This document shows positions 10,538 to 22,637 of a stretch of 64,000 nucleotides of DNA, piece after piece. A program made the position numbers and the translations under genes. The stretch is from Callorhinus ursinus. Lineage: Eukaryota; Chordata; Mammalia; Carnivora; Otariidae. The stretch's first letter is position 1. The number at the start of each line of letters is the position of its first letter. The DNA is taken from the NCBI RefSeq assembly GCF_003265705.1, contig NW_020312817.1, forward strand, positions 49,667,172 to 49,731,171. The letters are read 5' to 3'. The notes beneath the pieces are model-generated. The model did no database searches and had not been told where the DNA came from. It saw only the letters and a list, made by a program, of their open reading frames with translations.

Positions 10538-13500
10538 GTGAGTTCTTGAGGGGTGCATTTGGGGGTAGCCATCTGCTGGGGAGCCCAGATGGGGTGACAG
10601 GGCAGGGAGATTCTCTGGAGACTGGGATCAGGGCTCTCAGCACCCTGTGCTCTGCCACCCCTGCAGACCGACCTCCCTGCCCAGGGACACCTTTAGTCAG
10701 GCTGAGCCCCGTCTCTCTCTGGGGACTTTGAGACTTCTGCTCTGATCCATTCCAAGCTGATTTCATAGTTTAATTATTTTCCTCATTTCCAAATTCTTAG
10801 GGGCCACACAGCCATTGCCCTAAGCACAAATATGACAGTTTGGCAGGAGGCATTGTGCTCAGTAAACTGAATTCCACATCACATTACCTCCACCCTCTTT
10901 CCTCACCTGAGCTTGAAGGAATGGTACAGAATTGTCTAGGCATCTGCATGGTAGCTTGCAGACCCCTGGGAAGCTCTCTCCCAGGTCAGCAAATCCCCTG
11001 AGGCCTTCTGCTGCTGCTGTAGAAATCAGTTCTGGGCTGATTAAAAAATCAGTCTTTTGTTCCTTCCTGTGGAAAGAAAAGTATCAATCTTAAGTGAAAA
11101 GACTGGAGTCCTTGGAGCCCAGCTATGACATTTTATTCTTTTGAGACTTTTCTGTTTCTAGGGACATGACTTCACCCCAGCATATTCTAAATCTGCCCAA
11201 TAAATGGTATTTCATTTGTCTCTATTACATATTTCCACTGTCTTGAGCAAGGCAAAATTAGTTATTTTACCATCTAAACCTTCAAAGGAATGTCAGAGGC
11301 AGTAATAGTGTCTCAGCATCCCTGTAGGAAAAGATCTGATATACATGCTCCCAAAGGCCAACTGAGTCACCCCCAGTCTTGCAGCTGCCCTGAACAACTG
11401 CTCTCCTTGGCACCAAGTCTACCAAGTCCTGTGGCTTTTCTAGAGTAAATGTGTCTATGTGGGAGATGGGTTAATGGGAGTCCTTTGGAGCTGTCTAGCG
11501 TAAGAGATGAGCACTGATGAAGCCATGCATGCATACCTGGGCCAGCTCAGGGGTGGGAACATCAGAGACCCAGAGAAAAGCAAGCCTGCGGGGAAGACCT
11601 CCTGCTCCCCATGTTGGATCTGGATGCCTCACCCTCCCTTTCTGGGGCATTCTTCTATAACCCCACCACCTCCCCCACATTTAGGGATAAGGTCCCCTTT
11701 TAAAATTGAGTTTGCTGGATTCCTCCTGAGGCAGAGAAGAAACAAATAACATGGTAGGTGTATGGTAGGCACTTAATAGATGTTAGTTCAACTAATACAC
11801 ATTAACCCAATTTAAGAGCAAGGACCCCAAATCTTTTTCCTCTACAAGTGGATATTGGTTTGGTTTGGATGTCCTCATTGGTACCAAGGGCTTATGAGAT
11901 CCTTTTGGTGGGAGGCGTGTGAAAAATTATTAAGGTCTTCTTCTACTTGCCCAGTATTAACTCTGGAGTCACCAGAAGATCAAAACCACCCCAAGAGGAG
12001 CAGTAAAAGAGAGAAAGACTGTTTTCCAGTCAGGCATTTGAGCCTCATATTGAGCCTCATTCCAAGGCCTTAGGATCAAGGATATATTTCATGTGGCCTT
12101 CCGTTCTCACTTCTGATGAGGAAGGAGCAAGGGTTGGGACAGAACACATATTTGTCTCTAAAGCGTCTCCTCCATGAATAGTTCCTGAAACAGGCAATTT
12201 CCAGCATAGGTGCAAAGATGGTTAGGGTTCTTTTAGAGTTTGAAGCTTTAAAATGGGGTAGCTTCCTTGCCTTTGTGTACCTTACAAATCTGTGTCTTGG
12301 AAGGATACAGCTTGGAGAGAGGTGAGGGAAAGGAAAACAGAAAAGGAGAAAGAATGAGGATCGTTCTAGACTTTATATGCCCCCTTTGGGGTGGGGGTCA
12401 GGCAGGAAAGCAAATTAAAATATATTTCCCAAAGGAAGCATGTATTTTCTTTTTCTTCTTGTACTTTGACACTTTAAAACCTGGATCTCCTGGAATTATC
12501 AACATACATAGCATTCCCTCCCCAGCCATGAGAGCTATTCTAAAAACAAACAAAAAGTCCTATTAGAAGAGAATCCTGAGTTAGTGACCTTAAGACCTTG
12601 AGGGGAATTTGGGGTTGAGAGTCCACGTTTGCAAGTGAACCAATGAGGATCCTAATAAATGGAAAGTTTTCATAAACCATGCATTAGCCAGGTTTATCTT
12701 ATTCCTGGAGAATTAGCTAAAGTGGACTCTAATCTCCATGACCTCATCCTGGGGGAGGTCCATGTCTTTGCTGAAATTGCTGTGTATTCCCAGGGGCTGC
12801 CAATCTCAGTGTCACCCTGGCTCCAAGTCCCTCCCTGGTGGGCTTGTCATCTCTCTGTGTTTCACCTCCTATACCTGTCCTCCGCCTTTACCTCCTGGCC
12901 AGCTCCGGCATGGAGTTCAGACCTTCTTTGGTTCCCCCCAAGTTGGTTACATATGGCATACATGTGAGTGGCAGGCTTTGCTGGAGGTTTGGAACCAAGT
13001 TTAACATCGCAGAGATACACAATTTTTAAAAATGAGTTACTAGACATCCCTGTTCTTAAAAATCCTCTGGCCACTGGAATTTCCCATTGAGCATTTTTCT
13101 CTGCAGTTCCAGCCTCCTACCATATTTTGGGGACCTCCTGCCCAGCCCCTGTCCCCTCCCGAGTTCCCTCACATCTCCTTGCTTTCAGTGCTGAGCCCCC
13201 TCCTCACACACACACACCCAGTCCCCTCACTTTTCAGTCACATTAATTTCTCTTCCCGCCCCTCCTTGACTCAGGGCCCATTTTTGTGCAGCTGAGGCCA
13301 CATAACGGGTTGACCTAAACACAGAGACCGTCTCTTTTAAGTCTAGCCCTTCAGCAGCCTCGAAGACTTGAAAGAGGCTCGATACTGCCTTCTCCCCCTT
13401 CTCCCGCCCCACGGGCCTCTGCAGGCCATGTCAGGATTCCCTGTGTGACTCGGGGCCCCCCACATCCCCGATGGCCTTGGCAGGAGAAGCAGCAACTGTC

Positions 13501-14990
13501 TTTTTGTATTTTAAATCATGATTTCTTCACTTTACTGCATTTATAGTCACTAAAACAAAACAATAAAAGCCACATGCTAATTGAAGACTCTCAGTAACAT
13601 TTCACACACCTTAAATGATAAATAATGGATATAGTACAATCAATCGCCTTTTACTTTTTGGCTCCCCAGAAAAGTCAGAACCTCCTCCTCCAGAGCTCCA
13701 GTAGATGAATGTCATTGTTCTCTTTTCTCTGGGGGGTCTCCTGCAAATGCTCAAGGTCCCTCTGATATCCTACTGAGGTTGATGCCCTTCCCGGGGAAGG
13801 CTAAGGGATCTCATTTGAATTTGGGTAAAAGTCCCGCTTGCCCAACACACCAAGATCTTCGAGGCTTGGTTCCATCCATGAGCCTGTAGGGAACCCAGCA
13901 GTGCACTTGCCAGGCTCTGCCAGGTCCTCAGTCCCCTGACACAGCTCCTCGGCCAGGGCCACCACCAGGGTTTTTTTCCCAGGACCTTCCTTCTTGTCTT
14001 GCTTTTGGCCTGCTGTGCCATTGCTTTACTCCCCTCTTTCACAGATTCCCCATTCTTTCTTATTCTAACTATTCTTACCACAGTGACTCAACGTTCTTTA
14101 TAACTCTTACACTTGCAGTTTTTAAGAAGGTACACAGAAGAAAATTTCCATACCCTAGAACTTCATATAAGGGGCACTCGTGATTAAGAAGGTAATTTGA
14201 TCACAAGTAACAGAAACTTATCTGAGCTGGCTTGGGCAAGGAGAGAATGTGTGTGTGTTGGGGTGGGGGGGCTGATATCCTAAGATTAAAGAAGCCTCTC
14301 ATGGTCCCAAAGCAGAATAAATAGCCAGGCTCAGCGAGTGGACACAGCACCTCTCAATCCCCTCTCTGGGACTGATGGCCTCTTTCCCTGCCTCTCCTGT
14401 GGGTCTCCTCCATTCCCCTCCTTCTGTAGCCTTTTCTGCATCTTCTGTGCCCTTGTGTTCCAGTTTACATGCTCTCTCTTCCAGAGACCATCAGGCAAGG
14501 CCCCAGCTATCTTAGAGACCCAATTTAAAGTTTCCAGGCTTGGGTCAGCTGTGCAATGAACTGTTCGTGGTCTGATGACCTGTAGCCAAGGGGCACAGGT
14601 CATACCTTCCACCAACACAGCTGCCAGAGGGTCATCCTTTTGGGGAGGGGTATGGCCTGGGCTGACATCTCTAAAATACCCAGGACAGGAGGAATTCCTG
14701 TAAACACGAATGGGGGCAGATTCTCTTCTTCTCTCAGCACATTTGGAGTTTTAGGACAGCTTCCTAGTCAAAGAACTTTACTGTCCATGAAATTAGGACT
14801 TGGGGCCTTCACATAGCCTCTTGAGACCCACTTCACACAATGACTTTAGAACTCTAGGTCAGTCTCCCACTCCCCAATATTCAGTGGCCTTGAGCTACCC
14901 AAAGCTGCCACCCAGCTCCACCCCCAGCAGCATTTCCTTGTCCTAGGCTCCTTTCTTGCCAAGCCTAATCCCAGCTGATACGCTCATGAG
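10538..14990. other. Intron 2, first part: no gene or clear repeat recognised
   Basis: Largely unique-looking sequence with no CAN SINE. The AT-rich block 13500-13640 has few repeat hallmarks and could be conserved non-coding DNA. A G-rich stretch lies at about 14253-14272. Short frames here lack any family resemblance. Confidence 0.35.
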
Positions 14991-14999
14991 TGTTAATCA

Positions 15000-15175
15000 G
15001 TGAAATTCATTCACCCAGCAAATATTTATTGAGTGCCCATGCTGTGTGAGCTCTGTGCTGGGGGCCAGCAGCATGATTGGAGCAAGGCAGACTCCAGCCT
15101 CGCAAAGCTGGCTATCTAGAGATCTGTGTGGAATCCAAGAGAGAGGGTGGGAACCTCTGAAAGGGCTCGTCCAGA
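15000..15175 (-). repeat. L2-type LINE 3' fragment, antisense
   Basis: Contains 'cagcaaatatttattgagtg', 'tgtgctgggggccagcagcatg' and following text characteristic of inverted L2 3' ends. Boundaries approximate. Confidence 0.6.
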
Positions 15176-15784
15176 GCCCAGGGCCCCAGGACCAACTCCT
15201 CATCTTGACTTCCTGACTGTCCTAAATGCCTTCCAGGTCTTTCCTGGGGGTTGAAGCCTTGCTGGTTTGTAGTCCCCTAGATCATTTTGTGCTTTGCTCA
15301 TCCAGTGACTGGACAGTCCCCACTCAGTAAAAGCACAATTCTGCTTACTTCTTTTATTGTGCTTCCCGAAGCTGGCTCTTGCACTGTTAGTTTCACGCAG
15401 CAACTGCTGGTGGAGTCCAGTCCTCCAGCCATCACTATGTGACTCTCAGCTGTGTGCTATCAACCACAGGGGCTATTACCTGTGGCATTTCTCATTATGG
15501 AGATTAACTTCTGATGTGCTGCATGCACGTGGGGCCCACAGTGCATTAGAGTCACGCTGATCCGGGAGCCCAGCATGTGGTGCGCTAAACCTTCTGTACG
15601 CAGGAGGGAGGGGCAGAGAGAGTGGAAGGGCCTCGGGGTGGAGGGTAGGGAGGAAGCATGGGAGCAGCGTGGGCATTTAGAGGCTGAAAAGGAGTGAGCC
15701 CTTGCAATGTTTAAAAGGGCCAGGCTGGTAACTGGTAATAAGGGAGAAAGGCGTCAGGCCCATTGGCAATAACATTCAGAGCCG

Positions 15785-15990
15785 TAGCATTTATTGGGTG
15801 ACTGGTGTATACCAAGCACTGGGCCATCCATATCACATATATTATTGCACTTAATGCCCACCACTGTCTAGTAAGGTAGGTGTGATTAGCCCCACTTTAT
15901 AGAGGGGGAAAACTAAGGCTCCAAGAGCTTCATGCTTTGCCAACATCCTACAGCCAGTAATTAGCAGAGTCAGGTGTTAAACCCAGGTCT
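15785..15990 (-). repeat. MIR SINE, minus strand
   Basis: Inverted MIR order: 'tttattgggtgactggtgta', 'ccccactttatagaggggga' and 'tacagccagtaattagcaga', ending 'aacccaggtctgg'. Confidence 0.8.
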
Positions 15991-16346
15991 GGGGTCTTAA
16001 AGCACCGCAGCAATAAAGAGAATCCTCTGGCATCCTTGATGATCTCTCTTTGGGTGTTTCTGTGGTGTTTCGGGGTCACCCCCAGCCCCTGACCCGTTGT
16101 GGCATGTAGTAGCTGCCCAGTGGTGCTCGGGAAGAGGCAGGCTGACTTCAGCCACATTGCAGTATGACCTGTAGAGCCTAGGACCCCGGGGAGGTGCCTG
16201 TCTCCTCTGCATCCTGTCCTGCTGAGGAGCCCACCATGGCAGAAACTCCTGGATGGTGATGTTTGCTTGGAGCCCAGCACCTAAACAGACACCCCTGACC
16301 TTCTGCTGCTGTTTCCTCAACTTGAAAGCAGGCATCCTTATTCCTT

Positions 16347-16542
16347 TTTTTTTTTTTAAAGATTTTATTTATTTATTTGAGAGGGAGAGAATGAGAGATA
16401 GCACGAGAGCGAAGAGGGTCAGAGGGAGAAGCAGACTCCCCGCTGAGCAGGGAGCCCGATGCGGGACTCGATCCCTGGACTCCAGGATCATGACCTGAGC
16501 CGAAGGCAGTCGCTTAACCAACTGAGCCACCCAGGCGCCCAA
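16347..16542 (-). mobile_element. CAN SINE, minus strand (CAGTCGC/CTCCAGGATC subtype)
   Basis: Full SINE from the T-rich tail to GAGCCACCCAGGCGCCC. Target-site duplication GCATCCTTATTCCTT at 16332-16346 and 16543-16557 (one mismatch, A/G). Diagnostic text 'gactccaggatcatgacctg' and 'ggcagtcgct' groups it with the copies at 23545 and 62976. Confidence 0.93.
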
Positions 16543-16584
16543 GCATCCTTGTTCCTTGAGCCTCAGGTATGAAAACGTGATGAC

Positions 16585-16862
16585 TAGGGGTCAGCCACGG
16601 GTGGGCAGTGTGAGTTGGAGGACGTCAGCAGGCTTTGCTCTCCTCTAGGCTGCCCTGGTGGGGCCTTCAGTGGCGTAAACTGGGTTTCCAGTTCCTCATC
16701 TGTGAGGGAAAGGGCTTGGATTCGACAGCGGCTAAGCCCCCTCCTAGCCCTGAGACTTAGAGAATTCAGGGCTCAGTGCCCCTTGGAGCAGCAGCCTCCC
16801 AGTGACCTCTAATCAACCTTGGCACATTCTAAGTGCTCAGTAAGCATTTGTTGAACCGAACC
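16585..16862 (+). repeat. MIR/L2-type fossil, plus strand
   Basis: 'gtttccagttcctcatctgtg' and the end 'ctaagtgctcagtaagcatttg' resemble MIR and related SINE/LINE tails. Family uncertain. Confidence 0.45.
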
Positions 16863-17089
16863 CAGGAGATTAGGAGTTTCTCAGCAGAGCAAAATAATTC
16901 CCCATTGGGGTTCGCCTCACACCCTCCAGTGACCAGTTCCCACTGTCTGTGGGCTCTCAGGAAACACCCTCTGAGTGACGCTATTTGGCACTTTGTCGTG
17001 GAAGTAGCTGAAGAGGTAGAGGATCAGGAGTTTGGGTTTAGAGTTGGGGACAGGGAGAAACCAGGTGCATGGAACTTTACTGACCAGGC

Positions 17090-17853
17090 GTGGTTGCTTT
17101 GGAACGCGAGACCCCACAGCAGCCCCCACCCCCAACCGCCCCACCTCCCCTGGGGCGCTGTGCCGCTGAGAGGACAGCCACTCTCCAGCCAGCTCACCTG
17201 CGGCCACGGCTCTTAAGGAGGCCCTGGGGAGTCTCCCGGCAAATCCTACCTCTGCCTTTATAAGGGGGCCCGAGGAGAGGTGCCCGGGCTCTCACGGAGC
17301 CCTCATGGGGGAGGAGGGCGGGGAGGGGACGGGGCAGTTCCCGTGCTCTCACAGGCCGCGCTGCCAGCGCCCCTGCTGCTGGGAAGGCCCGGCTGCCTGC
17401 TCCGGCCTCTGCGGCGCCACTGAGCCCTTCCCTCTGCAGGGCGCTTGAGGACCCCCGCCCCTCACATTGCTCTCTCTCACACACACAGTTCTGTCAGGCT
17501 CACAGTATCTTTCATTCACCCTCAGTACGGTCTTGCTGTCTTACACACAGTCTCTCTCACACTTCCTACATCGCTCTTCTCTCCCGCTTACCGCCCGCTC
17601 TCGCCACCTCCCCAGGCTTTCCCACCTTCCTCCCCTGTCTCTGTCTCTGTCTCTCTCTCTGTCTCGGTCTCCCTCTCCCTCTTCTCTCCCACGCCTCCCG
17701 TGGTGCGTAACTGGAAACAGAAGCGAGTTTGTTGTGACCCGGTGGGCAAGAGGACGTTTGGAAGCAGTGGCCGGGGCGGCAGCACAAACAGGCTGGGGCC
17801 CGAGGCGGTGCCAACAGCTGGAGACCCCAGCGCTCAGCTATTCCAGGGAGCAG
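17090..17853 (+). promoter_or_regulatory. GC-rich block with TATAAG box: candidate alternative promoter and first exon
   Basis: GC content and CpG frequency rise sharply compared with the flanks between about 17090 and 17460. A TATA-like motif TTTATAAGG (TATAAG at 17259-17264) is followed by GC-rich sequence in which a transcription start near 17290 would be expected. Downstream, 'ttccagggagcag|gtaatg' offers a splice donor at 17854. A transcript from here would splice to exon 3 and first meet ATG at 22585 (Met117). That pairing is inference; no conserved protein is encoded within the block. Confidence 0.4.
17636..17690. repeat. (GTCTCT)n/(CT)n simple repeat
   Basis: Interrupted gtctct and ctccct units on the + strand, within the candidate first exon region. 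Confidence 0.8.
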
Positions 17854-18030
17854 GTAATGCCCCGGACAGGGCTGCTTCAGGCATCCTGCTGTCTGCCCTG
17901 TCTCAGCTCTCCATGATTCTTCCGTCTCTTTGTCTTCTTGTCTGGCTTTGAAGGGATGGGGAACTCCAAACTTAGGGAGCAGTAGGCACTAGGATCCAAG
18001 GAGTGAGGTGCCTCCCTCTTCAGAGAACTG

Positions 18031-18195
18031 GCTGGGGTCCAGGCTATCTGTGACTGGGGGTACTGGGGTCTGGGGTGTCTGGGGTCAGGGATGGCTGGGC
18101 TCAAAGGTATCTGGCACTGGGAGTGGCTGGGGCCTGGGGTGGCTAGGGTCAAGGGTATCTGGGGTTAAGGGTGACTGGCTTCCAGGGCATCTGGC
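18031..18195 (+). repeat. G-rich degenerate minisatellite, about 10-bp unit, with G-quadruplex motif
   Basis: Repeated units of the type TCTGGGGTCA / ACTGGGGGT / GGCTGGGG over about 165 bp. Four runs of at least four G occur at 18056-18060, 18065-18068, 18072-18075 and 18081-18084 with loops of 4, 3 and 5 nt, a canonical G4 pattern on the coding strand. Confidence 0.85.
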
Positions 18196-18976
18196 TGAGG
18201 ACCACGGTAGAACCTAAAAAGGCAGGTGAGGGCCAGATCACAAGGGATGTTTTGAGCCATGTCATAGAACCTAGGCTCTACATAATACAGAGCCTATTAA
18301 GGGTTTTTCACCTGGAGAGTAACATAATCAAATCTACATTTTAAAAGAGTCGTTCTTGAGCTCTGATTCCATGGAGAATTGGTGTGTCCTCTCAGAATCA
18401 GAGTCCTAGTCTTCTCCCAATCTAAAGAAAAAAAAAATACGGTTATTTGTTCAATTGTTAGTTTTTCTTCTATAAAATTTCCTTACCTTTGGTGTCTGCT
18501 AGCAAGTGTCAGCAATCAATAACCCAATGAAAAGACTATGTTTAAAGTAACAGAAAAATTCAGAAATAAAATTCATCTAAATAAATGAGGTAGATTGAGC
18601 TATATACAGGTAAATAGTATTTTCTGCTAGTAAAATCATTTCTAAGTCCTATGCAAAATATTTTATGGTGCTGCCCAAAGAGGACCATGACACTCAGGAG
18701 TATGTCACGTGAGCATGTTTGAAATGTTTTAGAAGCACACTTTGCTGCCACATAGGGAGTAGGGGTGGATTATGCAACCAGAGGTGGTAGGAGCAGTAGG
18801 AGGCTCTCACAGCGATAGGAACAGGAAATAATGAGAACCTGAACTAAGATGGTGGCAGTGGGTATGGAAAAAAAAAAAAAGAGAGCTAAAAAGTATTTAG
18901 TAAGCAAGGGAAAGAGGTTAGTGTCTGATTGGACATGAATGGTGAGAAAGAGGCTTCAGGAGTGAGTCCAGTGTTT

Positions 18977-19171
18977 GTTTTCTTTGATTTTTTTAAAAAA
19001 GATTTTATTTATTTATTTGACAGAGAGAGAGAGAGTGGCAGACAGAGGGAGAGGGAGAAGCAGGCTCCCCACTGAGCAGGAAGCCCGACGTGGGGCTTGA
19101 TCCCAGGACCCTGGGATCATGACCTGAGCCGAAGGCAGACGCTTAACCAACTGAGCCACTCAGGCGCCCCA
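18977..19171 (-). mobile_element. CAN SINE, minus strand
   Basis: AAGATTTTATTTATTTATTT, GACAGAGAGAGAGAG and the inverted head GAGCCACTCAGGCGCCCC. Target-site duplication AGTCCAGTGTTT at 18965-18976 and 19172-19183. Confidence 0.93.
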
Positions 19172-19183
19172 AGTCCAGTGTTT

Positions 19184-21229
19184 CTTATCTGGATGGCTGG
19201 GTAGCTAGCAGTGCTGTCATTCAAAACAGAAGGGCAGGGTTGGGGTGTTGGAATAAGGAAACCGTTTTGAATATACTGAGGTTGACTTGCGAAGGCTGTG
19301 GAACTCCCAGATGGAATAATCCAGGTGACTGTTGAAAATGCTCAATACAGGCAGGGTCTGGAGACATGGGTGACCTCATCTGTAAGGTGACACCATAAAG
19401 AACACAAGATGGTACAGAGTGTAGAAAGAGAAAAGAGAAGAAAGCCAAGGAGAGATCTTGGGGAAGATGAAGATTTAAGTAAGACAGGCAAGAGGGGCCA
19501 GGGAAAGATACTGAGGCGTCCTCAAAGAGAGGAAAAAAATATCAAGAAAGTACTGTGTTATGAGAGCCAAGAGTACCATGTCAGTTCAGAGGGAGCAGTC
19601 AGGCACCACTGACGACCCAAAGAGATAAGCCAGACCTGTTCGTTTGCTTGGTTTTATTAACTTACTGGTTTGAGAATAAGATAACAAAAGCGATCTCAGG
19701 GCATGGTTATAAACTCAGATGCATAACATAAATGAGATTAGCAGGGTAGAGTAGGGAGCAGTGGGGGCTGTGGCAGACTAAAATGTATATGCCCATAACA
19801 TTGTGTGTCAGCTATATTCAAATAAAAGGACTTTAAAGAAAAAATGTACATGCCCACCTGAAGAAAGCAGCCATCACTCAGCCCTAGTTGATTGTTGCCA
19901 AGCAGGAATGTAGGCACGGTCACCAGAGCATCTGAATTTTTAAGAAAAGTCAGAAATCTGGATTGTTATATGAAATCTCACAGTTCTTTATGTTTGCAAC
20001 AATTTCAAAAGCTTTTATACTCTGTGAGAGCTAAATTAAACATTATCTTTGAGCTGCTAGTTTGAAATCTCTGTCCCTTAGAGAGGTGGGGCTGAACCAG
20101 TTGTAGCAGGTTGGAAAGTGATTGGGTAAGGAGGAAGGGGAGACAGCAAGTGGCGCTGCTGGACGGAAAGGAGAGCAGGAGAGCTTAGAAGGGAAGGCAG
20201 GGTCAGGGGAGAGTGTTCTAGGGTAGGAAGAACTGTTTATAGGCTGGGAGAAAAAGAGTGGAGAGAAGAAGTTGAAGACCAAGGTAAGGAAAGGCTAGTT
20301 GAAAAAATAAGGACCCAGCAGAAAATAAATGGGGCCAGAGATTAAGCTGGAGGAAGGACTCCTTTGTTCAAAAGTGGACTACAAAGTGGGAAGGGGTAAG
20401 AGCACAGTGGTAAGAAGGGAGACAGAGATGGATTTTATGTCTGGAGGCCTTTATTTCCTTGGTGAGGTGGGTAGGAGATGGATCAAGAGGCTTGAAGAGA
20501 GGAGCAATGGTTAGGAATGGCATCGAGGGACATGGGACCCGGTGCTGACAAGGATGAGTGGGAGGTGGCTGCACTTCTGGGACCTGCTGAGGGTGGAAAC
20601 CCTTCATTTGCACTATTTGGATGGTTTTCTCCAGCGGGGCTCATGAGCCTGGGCGTTGCGTTGTTGGTGAAGGGCATTAGCACCTGTCACATGTGTCCTA
20701 TTCTCTTGATCTGACTTACCTCCTCGTTCCTTCCAACAATCCTGCTTACTCAGACTGAACACCTGTAAGCAAGTGGCACCTCTTGGATTCATACCCATGT
20801 CTAGCTGGATTGCAAGCCCCTTGTGGGCCTTGTCTCCACCATCCCACAGCATACACTCCTGCAGAGGCAAAGACTGGGCCCGTGAATTCTTGTTTGGCCA
20901 TTGGCTGCCTGGTTTTACTGGGAAGGCAAGGAGTAAGGGGGGAGAGCATGATGACAAAGTAGTTGAAATTATTGACCCCTGGGAATCTATGGAGAAACAA
21001 GTGGGGGCCAGTGGGGATGATAAATTGAGGGGACAGAGGGGCTTGGAGGAAGGGGAAAACTGGATGAAGCCCAGGAGACAATCAGTGAGAGACTGAACCA
21101 GGCCAGGGGCAAAGGGACTGGTGAAGAGGGAAGTATTCTTGAACACTTTCAATAGGGGGGCGGAGGTGAGAGAAAGTGGTTGAGGTGAAGATGACTGCAG
21201 GGTGTCTAGCCTGTACAGTTGGGTGGGCG
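19184..21229. other. Intron 2, middle: purine-rich, no gene recognised
   Basis: G/A-rich sequence with scattered L2-like phrases. Long frames on the opposite strand (for example 20613-21242) are proline/serine-rich with no recognisable family and look like chance readings of the purine bias. Confidence 0.35.
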
Positions 21230-21664
21230 GCCATGCCTTCAACCAAGGCTTTCCACATCATGCCCTGCCTCTCTCTTGCTTACCATGCTGTAGACACAAT
21301 GGCCAGCACATTCTCACTTCAGGGTCTTTGAAACACTTGGAGGACTCTTTTTCCAGAGATGTACAAGTGGCTCATTCTCTTCTTCCAAGTCACAGTTCAG
21401 ACACACACTCCTCAGGGGGGTCTTCCTTAACCAATCTCTCTAACGTAGTTCTGTTGCTTTATTTTATCTTTTTTTTTTTTTCCAGAACGCTTATCACTAC
21501 CTGAAATGATCATTTATGCTTTTATTTACCTGTTTTTGGTCTGTTTCTGCCACTACAACAGACATTCAAGAGAGCAGGGATATATGGGCCTTCCTCCCAG
21601 CTTTGTTTTCTGACACCTGGAACAATGCCTGGCACATAGTAGACTTTCATGAAATACTGAGTAA
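21230..21664 (+). repeat. L2 LINE 3' end, plus strand
   Basis: Phrases 'gtcttccttaaccaatctct', 'agagcagggatatatgggcc' and 'aatgcctggcacatagtaga', then 'tttcatgaaatactga', follow the order of an L2 3' end. Confidence 0.75.
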
Positions 21665-21680
21665 GAGAAAGGAAAGAAAA

Positions 21681-21880
21681 GGGGTGCCTGGCTGGCTCAG
21701 TTGGTTAAGCATCTGCCTTCTGCTCAGGTCATAATCCCAGGGTCCTGGGATGGAGTCCTGCACCAGGCTGCCTGCTCAGTAGGGAAGTCTGCTTCTCCCT
21801 CTCCCTCTGTCTGCCGCTCCCCCTGCTGTGCTCTTTCTCTGTCAAATAAATAAATAAAATCTTAAAAAAAAAAAAAAAAA
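21681..21880 (+). mobile_element. CAN SINE, plus strand
   Basis: Head GGGGTGCCTGGCTGGCTCAG, then 'gttggttaagcatctgcc', a CT-rich middle, and the tail CAAATAAATAAATAAAATCT followed by an A-run to 21880. Confidence 0.93.
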
Positions 21881-22507
21881 GGGAGGCAGGAAGGGAAGCA
21901 TGTTTGGGGAAGGGTACATGTTCAGTGTTGGAACGCTGACTTGAGGTGCCTCAGAGACAGCCAGGAGGTGACATGCAGTAGGCAATTGCGAAGCAGAGTG
22001 GGAGCTCAGGAATAGGTTGTGTCCCTGTGCCCATGAAGAAGGTGGGCTGCTGAGGCACACTAGTACAAGCACCTCCTTTCACAGGCTGACTGCCCCTTCA
22101 AGGCCAGCACTGGGAGTTGACTGGGTTGGGGCCCAGTGGGAAAAGGGGTCCCTCTGGGTTTGTTATGCTGAGGCTGGGTCAGAGTTTTTCTCACTCGTCG
22201 CTTTTCTGTCTTCCACTCTTGCTGCTGCCCAGCTTTGGCCATTTTCTATCCTCCTTCCTTGTCAGCTGCAAGACCCTGGAGTCTGAATGCAGACTAAATC
22301 CTGTCGTCCCCTTTATCTCTAAGAATATCTCACCCACAACCAACCCACAGAGGTGTGAGTCTAGCTTCACCCAGAAGCTGGACTTAGTTTTACTAAATTA
22401 GGAAATACTTTGTCCCTTGAGCTTGGCTCCTGCCCCATTTCAATTGGCCATGCAGCCCTTAGCTTCCCCCAGGCCATTCAGCAGACCCTGCTGCCCTCTT
22501 TTCGCAG

Positions 22508-22637
22508 GGTCTCCAGCTGCTGAGCAGCTCCAGGACATCCTGGGGGAGGAAGATGAGGCTCCCAACCCCACCCTCTTCACAGAGATGGACACCCTGCAGC
22601 ACGACGGAGACCAGATGGAGTGGAAGGAGTCAGCCAG
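22508..22637 (+). CDS. SLC4A5: SLC4A5 coding exon 3 (residues 91-133)
   Basis: Acceptor TTTTCGCAG|GG and donor CCAG|GTGAGG. Encodes [20 protein letters not shown], then [20 protein letters not shown] and SA, with Arg134 completed by exon 4. The segment is strongly acidic and near-identical to human SLC4A5. It leads into the SLC4 hallmark E-x-A-R-W-I-K-F-E-E that straddles the junction. Met117 (ATG 22585) is the first Met available to transcripts starting in intron 2. 130 nt. Confidence 0.97.

Noticed and set aside
17445..17951. 168-codon frame through the GC-rich block
   Set aside because: Ser/Pro/Val-rich reading of CT-repeat sequence, with no similarity to SLC4A5 or any known family. It may be part of a non-coding first exon instead.
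20613..21242. Minus-strand frame of 209 codons
   Set aside because: It reads as the complement of a purine-rich intron; the predicted peptide is low-complexity and unlike any known protein.
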